Assembly: GCA_963921825.1 (NCBI GenBank)
Contig: OY997596.1
Location: 62,322,754-62,386,753, forward strand
DNA length: 64,000 nt
DNA from: Erodium maritimum
Lineage: Eukaryota; Streptophyta; Magnoliopsida; Geraniales; Geraniaceae
Reading direction: 5' to 3'
Positions 33,377-43,647 of the stretch are shown one piece after another; within the stretch, counting starts at the first letter, position 1; the number at the start of each line of letters is the position of its first letter. A model generated the notes under the pieces. It was not told where the DNA came from. It made no database searches and saw only the letters and a list, made by a program, of their open reading frames with translations. Both the position numbers and the translations under genes were made by a program.

Positions 33377-35364
33377 ATTAGGGTTTAAGGCTTTTGTTAC
33401 AAATTAGGGATTTAACAAATGACACGAGCTGGAAACGCTCTCAATTTCCCGGTGGCCGGAAGCCTTTCCCCGGTGAGTATGGTGGTGATATCATGTGTTT
33501 CTCCTCCTTTTGTTCAACGTTGCTGTCATTATACGGTGAGTACCGATCCTTATTCCCTGCTGCGGAGGCGGATCGTCCGGAAAAGTTCGCTCCGGCCAAC
33601 AAAAAGCGTGTCCATGGAGGTGTTGAAAGGCCCTGTTCGACCAGCAACAAGCAGGGTGGTGTTGAGGTGGGACGACCAGCCAGAGAACGAGCCAAGGATG
33701 TTGTTGTTCCAGGGAAGGCCAAATCACAGCCTTAGGTCGAGGCGATCCTGGCGAAGAATCACGCCGTGCCTTCGGATGGAGGTTCCCCAGGTTTAAGATT
33801 GGTTTCAGAGAAGACTTTGCAGGGTGGAGTTGCTGGCAATCCGTCCTGCCCAAAAGCTCAGGAAGGTATGGTTTTTCCAGTCGTGGACGCAGCCTTTGGG
33901 TGTAAGGTTTTCATTCACAACCTTCCTTACAACACCTCTTCGGTTTGGGTAAGTAACTCATTGGGAGTGTTTGGCGAGGTGCTGTCAGTTGTGGTCCCAA
34001 AGAAACCAAATCATTCTGGACGGTATTTTGGTTTCGTCGTTTTCAAACTCAGGGAGTCCGCGTTACAGGCCATTAAGGTACTCAATGGATTCACTCTGAA
34101 CGGGTATAAGCTTCTGATGGCATTAGCTCGACCGGATTTGGATCAGCTTGGTCGTCCGACGTCCTCTGTTCTTCTATCTCCGAAACAGAGCATCAAAGGA
34201 TGCAAAGTGACTGGTTCGGTGGAGGCGGAATTTTTCCGGCAAGGTTCGCCGGACGTTGGTGATCCAGAGGAGTGTGGAGTTGCTGCGAAAGCGCTGCAGG
34301 TTGAGAGATCTCCGGCATTGAATCCGCAGCAAATCCGATTGATCTCGTCCGGTTTGGAATGCCCAGATTTTTCGGGATTGAGGTGTGATCCCGATATTGA
34401 AAGCATTGATTTCCCGCCCGTTATTCCCGTACCTGCGTTTTTGGACTGCTTCCCTATTTTGGAAGAAACGCACGAAGAGGTGTTGACTGCTCCAGAATTG
34501 TGTGGGGAAGAAGAGGAAACGCGTGGGTCGGAGCCTGTGCTTGAATGTGAGGGTGGGCCTGATTTGGTTACAAGTCAGAATAATGGGCTTGAAAATATTA
34601 AAGGCCCAGCACAGCTGTTTGAACCCTCTTTGGCTGATATTTTTAAGCGTATTGGATCTTCCTTGGGCCCGTCATCTGTTGTGGGTTCTGTTGGCACCCA
34701 TGCGGCTCAAGTTAGTCAGACAGTTGTACAAGTCCAGACGCCAGTGGTGGACTCGTCTCTTGAGAAGGCTGCAAATATTCCTGCGGACCATCCATGGAAA
34801 GATATTCTTCTGAGTCCAAAAACTATCCCCGTTGAGGTTCCAAGGAAACGTGGCCGCCCAAAAAAAGGACAACAAAAAAAGACTGCTCCTCCAGTTGTCT
34901 TCTACCAGACGAGAGCCAGAACGTCGGTTGATAAGGGGGGTCAAGCGGGAAGTTTCACCATCGACATTGCTAAACAAAGTAAAGATGGGGAGTGGAGCTT
35001 TAGTAAGAGAACTGTGAAAAGGGCTGCTGCCAAGCCCCCAGTTTCAGCATACCCACAGCAGGTTGAGGTTGAGGAGTGCGTTGATTTTAGCAAGGACGAC
35101 GTTAATTCGGAATGGAGTTCAGAACACTCAACTCCTGTTTCGGTTTCTAATCGATTCCTTTGCTTGAATCTGGACAAGAGGTAGGCAAGGAGGGCAGAGT
35201 TCTGTTTGTGTTTCTTTTCTGTTTTTGTTTTGCGTTTAGTATTGTTGTTTGCTTCTGTTTCGGTAGGGGGAAAAGGTCCTTTTCAGGATTGTTTTTCTCG
35301 CATTGTTTTACTTTTTTGTAAAATGCTTGCTTAATAAATCTTTCGCTTATCAAAAAATATATAT
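33377..35364 (+). mobile_element. ORF1-only LINE-like retroelement, copy 3, with 13-bp target duplication
   Basis: A 13-bp direct repeat of satellite sequence, AGTATGCCGAAAA, flanks the insert (33364-33376 and 35365-35377). The 1988-bp insert has a leader beginning TTAGGGTTTAAGG, one long ORF1-like frame, a 3' UTR with TTAATAAATC, and the tail GCTTATCAAAAAATATATAT. Nothing resembling reverse transcriptase or endonuclease lies between the ORF and the tail. It is the most complete of the three copies and shows that the ORF1-only form moves as a unit. Confidence 0.88.
33493..35184 (+). pseudogene. RRM plus AT-hook-like ORF1 protein, one internal stop
   Basis: One frame runs from before 33493 (first in-frame ATG) to the stop at 35182-35184, broken only by TAG at 33733-33735. 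An RRM lies at about nt 33900-34130: RNP2 is KVFIHNL, RNP1 is RYFGFVVF. It is followed by a long acidic, low-complexity linker, then ADIFKRIGSSLGPS, DHPWKDIL, an AT-hook-like KRGRPKKGQQKK (34846-34881), FYQTRARTSVDKG, and a C-terminus TPVSVSNRFLCLNLDKR. All these motifs recur in copies 1 and 2. RRM-containing ORF1 proteins occur in the plant BNR-type L1 sub-clade; the predicted role is binding element RNA. A smaller product starting after the stop could still contain the whole RRM. Confidence 0.8.
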
Positions 35365-38300
35365 AGTATGCCGAAAACGGTGAAAAACCAAAACATCTAT
35401 TATTTATTGACATAAACGAACTCGGAATTGCCAAAAATTAGTGGGTATCCGTAGATATGCATATTGATGTTCTCCCTACATGTTTTAACTTGATAATAAA
35501 TTTTTTCACTTTTTTTCGATTATGACATACTATAGTTTGCCGAAAACGGTGAAAAACCGAAAAATCTATTATATATTGACATAAACGAACTCGTAATTGC
35601 CAAAAATTAGTGGGTATCCGTAGATATGCATATTGATGTTCTCCCTACATGTTTTAACCTGATAATAATATTTTCCACTTTTTTTCGATTCTGACATACT
35701 ATATACTATGACGAAAAACGGTCAAAACCCGAAAATTCTATTTTATCTGACCTAAACGCACACGGAATTTCAAAAAAATAGTTGGTATGCGTAGATATGA
35801 TCATTATTGTTCTCCCTACATGATTTAACATGATAGTAATTTTCCACTTTTTTACCGATTCTGACATACTATAGTATGCCGAAAACGGTGAAAAACCGAA
35901 AAATCTACTTTCACTGACCTAAACGCACACGTAATTTCAAAAAAATAGTTGGTATCGGTAGATATGCATATTTATGTTCTCCCTATATTTTTTAACCTGA
36001 TAATAATTTTTGCCACTTTTTTTCGATTATGACATACTATAGTTTGCCGAAAACGGTGAAAACCCGAAAAATCTATTATTTATTGACATAAACGAACTCG
36101 GAATTGCCAAAAATTAGTGGGTATCCGTAGATATGCATATTTATGTTCTCCCTACATTTTTTAACCTGATAATAATTTTTGCCACTTTTTTTCGATTCTG
36201 ACATACTATACTATGCCGAAAACGGTGAAAAACTTAAAAATCTATTTTCACTGACTTAAACGCACACGGAATTTCAAAAAAATAGTTGGTATGCGTAGAT
36301 ATGATCATTATTGTTCTCCCTACATGATTTAACATGATAGTAATTTTCCACTTTTTTACCGATTCTGACATACTATAGTATGCCGAAAACGGTGAAAAAC
36401 CGAAAAATTTATTATTTATTGACATAAACGAACTCGGAATTGCCAAAAATTAGTGGGTATCGGTAGATATGCATATTGATGTTCTCCCTACATTTTTTAA
36501 CCTGATAATAATTTTTTCCACTTTTTTTCAATTACGACATACTATAGTTTTCCAAAAACGGTTAAAAACCGAAAAATCTATTATTTATTGACATAAAAGA
36601 ACTCGGAATTGCCAAAAATTAGTGGGTATCCGTAGATATGCATATTGATGTTCTCCCTACATGTTTTAACCTGATAATATTTTTTGCCACTTTGTTTCTA
36701 TTCTGACATACTATTATACTATGCCGAAAACGGTGAAAAACCGAAAAATCTATTTTCACTGACCTAAACGCACACGGAACTTCAAAAAAAAGTTGGTATG
36801 CGTAGATATGATCATTATTGTTCTCCCTACATGATTTAACATGATAGTAATTTTTGCCACTTTTTTACCGATTCTGACATACTCTATAGTATGCCGAAAA
36901 CGGTGAAAAACTGAAAATCTATTATTTATTGACATAAACGAACTCGGAATTCCCAAAAATTAGTGGGTATCCGTAGATATGCATATTGATGTTCTCCCTA
37001 CATGTTTTAACTTGATGATAATTTTTTCCACTTTTTTTCAATTCTGACATACTATAGTTTGCCGAAAACGGTGAAAAACCGAAAAATCTATTATATATTG
37101 ACATAAACGAACTCGGAATTTCCAAAAATTAGTGGGTATCCGTAGATATGCATATTGATGTTCTCCGTACATGTTTTAACTTGATAATAATATGTTCCAC
37201 TTTTTTTCGATTTTGACAAACTATACTATGCCGAAAAATGGTAAAAAACCGAAAAATCTATTTTCACTGACCTAAACGCACACGGAGTTTCAAAAAAATA
37301 GTTGATATGCGTAGATATGATCATTATATTTCTCCCTACATGATTTAACATGATAGTAATTTTTGACACTTTTTTACCGATTCTGACATACTATAGTATG
37401 CCGAAAACGGTGAAAAACTTAAAATCTATTATTTATTGACATAAACGAACTCGGAATTGCCAAATATTAGTGGGTATCCGTAGATATGCATATTGATGTT
37501 CTCCCTACATGTTTTAACCTGATAATAATTTTTTCACTTTTTTTCGATTATGACATACTATAGTTTGCCGAAAACGGTGAAAAACCGAAAAATCTATTAT
37601 TTATTGACATAAACGAACTCGGAATTGCCAAAAATTAGTGGGTATCGGTAGATATGCATATTTCTGTTCTCCCTACATTTTTTAACCTGATAATAATTTT
37701 TGCCACTTTTTTTCGATTATGACATACTATAGTTTGCCGAAAACGGTGAAAACCCTAAAAATCTATTATTTATTGACATAAACGAACTCGGAATTGCCAA
37801 TAATTAGTGGGTATCCGTAGATATACATATTGATGTTCTCCCTACATGTTTTAACCTGATAATATTTTTTGCCACTTTTTTTCGATTCTGACATACTATA
37901 CTATCTATGCAGAAAACGGTGAAAAACTTTAAAACCTATTTTCACTGACCTAAACGCACACGGAATTTTAAAAAAATAGTTGGTATGTGTAGATATGATC
38001 ATTATTGTTCTCCCTACATGATTTAACATGATAGTATTTTTTTCCACTTTTTTACCGATTCTGACATACTATAGTATGCCGAAAACGGTGAAAAACGGAA
38101 AATCTATTATTTATTGACATAAACGAACTCGGAATTCCCAAAAATTAGTGGGTATCCGTAGATATGCATATTGATGTTCTCCCTACATGTTTTAACTTGA
38201 TGATAATTTTTTCCACTTTTTTTCGATTCTGACATACTATAGTTTCCCGAAAACGGTGAAAAACCGAAAAATCTATTATATATTGACATAAACGAACTCG

Positions 38301-40179
38301 GAATTGCCAAAAATTAGTGGGTATCCGTAGATTAGCATATTGATGTTCTCCCTACATGTTTTAACCTGATAAAAATATTTTCCACTTTTTTTCGATTCTT
38401 ACATACTATACTATGCCGAAAAACGGTGAAAAACCGAAAAATCTATTTTCACTGACCTAAACGCACACGGATTATCAAAAAAAATAGCTGGTATGCGTAG
38501 ATATGATCATTATTGTTCTCCCTACATGATTTAACATGATAGTAATTTTTGACACTTTTTTACCGATTCTGACATACTATAGTATGCCGAAAACGGTGAA
38601 AAACCGAAAATATATTATTTATTGACATAAACGAACTCGGAATTACCAAAAATTAGTGGGTGTCCGTAGATATGCATATTGACGTTCTCCCTACATGTTT
38701 TAACCTGATAATATTTTTTGCCACTTTTTTTCGATTATGACATACTATAGTTTGCCGAAAACGGTGAAAACCCTAAAAATCTATTATTTATTGACATAAA
38801 CGAACTCGGAATTGCGAAATATTAGTGGGTATCCGTAGATATGCATATTGATGTTCTCCCTACATGTTTTAACCTGATAATAATTTTTTTCACTTTTTTT
38901 TTATTATGACATACTATAGTTTGCCGAAAACGGTGAAAAACCGAAAAATCTATTATTTATTGACATAAACGAACTCGGAATTGCCAATAATTAGTGGGTA
39001 TCCGTAGATATACATATTGATGTTCTCCCTACATGTTTTAACCTGATAATATTTTTTGCCTTTTTTTTCCGATTCTGACATACTATACTATCTATGCAGA
39101 AAACGGTGAAAAACTTTAAAACCTATTTTCACTGACCTAAACGCACACGGAATTTCAAAAAAATAGTTGGTATGTGTAGATATGATCATTATTGTTCTCC
39201 CTACATGATTTAACATGATAGTAATTTTTTCCACTTTTTTACCGATTCTGACATATGCCGAAAACGGTGAAAATCTGAAAATCTATTATTTATTGACATA
39301 AACGAACTCGGAATTCCCAAAAATTAGTGGGTATCCGTAGATATGCATATTGATGTTCTCCCTACATGTTTTAACTTGATGATAATTTTTTCCACTTTTT
39401 TTCGATTCTGACATACTATAGTTTGCCGAAAACGGTGAAAAACCGAAAAATCTATTATATATTGACATAAACGAACTCGGAATTGCCAAAAATTAGTGGG
39501 TATCCGTAGATATGCATATTGATGTTCTCCCTACATGTTTTAACTTGATAATAATATTTTCCACTTTTTTTCGATTCTGGCAAACTATACTATGCCGAAA
39601 AACGGTGAAAAACCGAAAAATCTATTATTTATTGACCTAAACGCACACGGAATTTCAAAAAAAAAAGTTGATATGCGTAGATATGATCATTATTGTTCTC
39701 CCTACATGATTTAACATGATAGTAATTTTTGACATTTTTTTACCGATTCTGACATAAACGAACTTGGAATTGCCAAAAATTAGTGGGTATCCGTAGATAT
39801 GCGTATTGATGTTCTCCCTACATGTTTTAACCTGATAATAATTTTTTCCACTTTTTTTCGATTATGACATACTATAGTTTGCCGTAAAAGGTGAAAAACC
39901 GAAAAATCTATTATTTATTGACATAAACGAACTCGGAATTGCCAAAAATTAGTGGGTATCCGTAGATATGCATATTTATGTTCTCCCTACATTTTTTAAC
40001 CTGATAATAATTTTGCCACTTTTTTTCGATTATGACATACTATAGTTTGTCGAAAACGGTGAAAACCCGAAAAATCTATTATTTATTGACATAAACGAAC
40101 TCGGAATTGCCAAAAATTAGTGGGTATCCATAGATATGCATATTGATGTTCTCCCTACATGTTTTAACCTGATAATATT
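35365..40179. repeat. Satellite block 6, with a seven-monomer higher-order repeat
   Basis: About 28 monomers. From about 36.92 to 39.49 kb the order A-A-B-A-A-A-B recurs with a period of 1179-1185 bp (anchors near 36922, 38107 and 39286). Variant junctions CTATCTATGCAGAAAACGG recur in register near 37909 and 39089. Confidence 0.88.
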
Positions 40180-40799
40180 TGTCACGCCCCAATTTCAGTA
40201 AACTGAACTAGGGACGCGAACGTTTTAAAAACATAAAAACACTTGAAACCTGTTTTCATTAAACACTTTAAAACACCAGTTTAGTTCAACAAAAATAATA
40301 ATTACAGTTTAAAACACGTCCCAACAAGTGGACAAAAGTACAAGGTATCCGTCACTAGACTCAAAAGACAAAACCCGGACTCCGCTCCTAGCTCCACAAG
40401 CTTCGAGAGCTCACCTAGTCCGTCCCACGAACAATACCTGTAGGAAAAGCAGCTAGGGGTGAGCGTTCGCTCACCACCACGGATAACAGACTGACTACGG
40501 CATAATTAGCAGACAAAGAAAATAACACCACCAACAACTCAACACCGGGGAAACCATCCCCAACCCAAGTACTCTAACTGAACATACACTCACAATGACC
40601 TTCCTCGAACGACTCAACACTCTGACACGTAAAGTAGACCTGACATGGCGATTGACGACCTCTTCCAAGGACTCAAAAGAAAGTTACGCAACACCAAACA
40701 GCATCACAAGGGATCACACACCAACCAAGATCACAAAGGATCGCACACCAAAACAAGATCACAAAGGATCGCAAACCAGCTGCCAAGAACGCCCTCCCG

Positions 40800-40965
40800 G
40801 GACTCTAACCCGGTCAGGCCAACCCAAGAATGCTGCAACTTACCGGGACTCTAACCCGTAAGCCAGCCTGGAAAATGCTGCAACTTACTGGGACTCTAAC
40901 CCATAAGCCAGCCGGAAAAATGCTGCAACTTACCGGGACTCTAACCCGCAAGCCAGCCAAAGTAT
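40800..40965 (-). repeat. 45-bp tandem repeat inside solo LTR C
   Basis: About 3.5 units; GGGACTCTAACCC recurs at 40845, 40890 and 40935. Units also contain AATGCTGCAACTTAC. Confidence 0.88.
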
Positions 40966-41574
40966 GCTCACAAACCCAAACCACACACGCGCGGCCAGGA
41001 CCCCTTTATTGGCGGGCGGGCCCCCTACCCCGTCTGAACGTGCAGACGCGTGTGCTCGTGGACCCCCGTTTCAGGAAGCGGGCCCCCAACCTCCGGTAAC
41101 CACAAACACAATCACAATCACAAGCAAGTTCAACAACCAGTGACAACACAAGTTCAACACTCACAGGCACTCATGGCCACCAAGACACCAACAGTAAAAC
41201 TCGGACTCAACAGCCCCACAGGCACTCACGGCCTCCCAAGACACACCGACAGTAAGACACGGACTCAACAGCCCCACATGCACTCACGGCCTCCCAAGAC
41301 ACCAACCATAAAACACGCTTGCAACTTACCGAGACTCTAACTCGTAAGCCAGATAAAGAAAGCTTACAACCCCCCCGAGACTCTAACTCGGTCAGGCCAG
41401 CCAAAGACACCAACCTTAGTACACGGGCTCTCAAGGCCACCCAAAACACCAAACGTAAAGACACGGGTTCAACAACCTCACGGGCATTCATGGCCTCCCA
41501 AAACTCAACAATAAACCACGCCTGCAACTTACCGAGACTCTAACTCGTAAGCCAACTAAAACACCAACAGTAAA

Positions 41575-41745
41575 GTACGGCTCTCATGGCCACCCAAAAC
41601 TCGATAATAAAACACGGGCTCTCAAGGCCACCCAAAACTCGATAATAAAACACGGGCTCTCAAGGCCACCCAAAACTCGATAATAAAACACGGGCTCTCA
41701 AGGCCACCCAAAACTCGATAATAAAACACGGGCTCTCAAGGCCGC
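41575..41745 (-). repeat. 38-bp tandem repeat inside solo LTR C
   Basis: About 4.5 nearly identical units containing CACGGGCTCTCAAGGCCACC and CAAAACTCGATAATAAAA (starts at 41613, 41651, 41689, 41727). Confidence 0.92.
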
Positions 41746-43647
41746 CCAAGACACCAAATAAAAAATCAACCTCCGGCTTAACCAAGCCTCCAACAGTCTT
41801 AATATCAACAGTTTCTCAAACAACCTCCGGGCATGGTCATATGCCTCCAGTAAAACAATTAACGCTAAGTTCTCTGCTCCTACGACACTACTAAGTGTCA
41901 CATGCTTTTCTCAATAATCACTACGTTCCCGTATCATGCATTTCTAATATTCGATAACCTAAATAACCCACGACACCCGGTGTCACATGCAATTCTACAG
42001 TTAACTTTCCCTAGTCAGGGCCGAGATCCGGCTACTTTTCCCTACCTCAACTGAAGAGCACCCGCTACGCTTCCTAGCTGCTGACGTTCTGGCTCGCTAC
42101 CTCCGGGCTTCACTTCGATTGAAGCCGGACGCTAAAGATAACACGAAAGCCATAATTAGAGGCGGTTCCCAGGTTAAATTAAAGGTCACGATTAAACCAG
42201 TTTAAAACTGACAGTTGTCCCTTAAACTCGAGCGGAATAAAAGCGGGGTCACGGTGAATCGGGTTGAGTACCCGAGCACCGAAACCGGTGCATGCGAGGC
42301 ACAGTCCCAATGCACGAATCCCGAGGTCCGATTCAGCGGTCCGCCTTTGTTCCTTTTTAAACCCAAATAGCAGTCCATTTTAACAGCCCGATTATTCGTT
42401 CCACGCTCAACAGATCAAGATCCATTTTAAATCAAATCTGATTGTTCCCTTAAATCGACTTTCTAAAACCCAAGTTTTATTTCCGACGATTTCAGTCTCA
42501 AATCATAAAACCAACGTCGTTTTAGTTTAATTCCTAACCAATCTGATTCTCAACTCCTCGATTTAAAACCGTTTTTTTAAAACCCAAATTGATTTTAATT
42601 CTCTTTTATTTTAAATCCCTTTTTCTTTAATCTGATTTTCGTTTTACAACTTTTCTTTCCAAAATCCCGATTTTTGATTCCACTAAACAGATCCAAAATT
42701 TACAGTTGTTTTCTACTAACAGATTCAACATTTACAAAAAAAACAACATTAACAGATTTAATCGTTAACAGATTTAACATTAGTCGAAAAAAGAAATACA
42801 ACGAAAGGGAGGGCTCAGTCAGAAAATCCGACGACCCTCGACGGCGATAAATCCGGCCGGAAACTCACGGTGGTGGCTCACCGTAGGGGAGATAAGGGCG
42901 GAGGGAGGTGGTCGCGGTGCCGGGCGTGGCGGCGGAGCACGGCGAGGCACGGTGGCCCCTCACCCGTCTCAGATCTGGGACGACGGGGCTCGGGTTCGAG
43001 GGTTCCGACGACGAGGGAGGCGGCGGGGAACGGCCGACGACGGTGGGTCTGGTCCGAGAAGACGAGGGAGAGGGGCGGGGCTCGGGTTCGAGGTCGTGGC
43101 GGCTCAGATCCGAGAGAGGTGGGAGACGATGCTGGAGAAACGTGGCCGGCGAACCAGGCCGGTCGGAGATGGTGAGAGGACGGTGAGGGTGAGGGCGGCG
43201 GTTCGAGCCGGAGAAGAACGGAGGCGAGGCGGCGTGGTCGTGGTTGGACGGAGAAGAGGGAGGGTCGGCTGCGGCTTGGTGGTGGCTGGACGGAGAGGGA
43301 AAGGGTGGTCGGAGACGGCGTGGGTGAGGGCTCCGGCGAGAGGGTCGGGACCAGAGAGGGAGAGGCGAGGGAGATGGCGTGGGTGAGGCTCGAAGAAGAC
43401 GAAGAAGAGGGAGTGAGGGAGGGGAATCGGTCGGCTGCGGGAGGAAGGAGACAGGAACATTTAGGGTTAAAACCCTAAATGTTGGTATTTATACCCACCC
43501 TTGGGCCGGGTCACCCAACTGGACCGGGTCGCTAGTCGGGTCTGGCCCAACCCGGTCCAGCTTTTTTTTTTTAGACTTTTCGAACCGCTTCCCAAACCCG
43601 TCAATTAAAAACCGTAAAAAGACAATTAAAATTTTCAGGACTTTACA

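Larger units (their letters stand above)
40180..43647 (-). mobile_element. Solo LTR, family copy C
   Basis: On the minus strand it starts TGTAAAGTCCTG (43647) and ends GGGGCGTGACA (40180), with a perfect 5-bp target duplication ATATT (40175-40179 and 43648-43652). The 3468 bp hold no gag or pol. It matches copy A at both ends and over the ACCGGTGCATGCGAGGCAC region near 42280, but lacks the 48-bp minisatellite and has different tandem repeats in its place. GC-rich DNA at about 42840-43460 yields multi-frame ORFs that I treat as compositional. Confidence 0.9.

Noticed and set aside
40800..40965. tRNA-like GGGACTCTAACCC repeats
   Set aside because: They are a 45-bp tandem repeat inside an LTR, with no cloverleaf or A/B box arrangement.
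20959..43647. Solo LTRs A and C (both minus) as the two ends of one giant element
   Set aside because: Each has its own, different target duplication (CGGAC versus ATATT), and satellite, not gag-pol, lies between.
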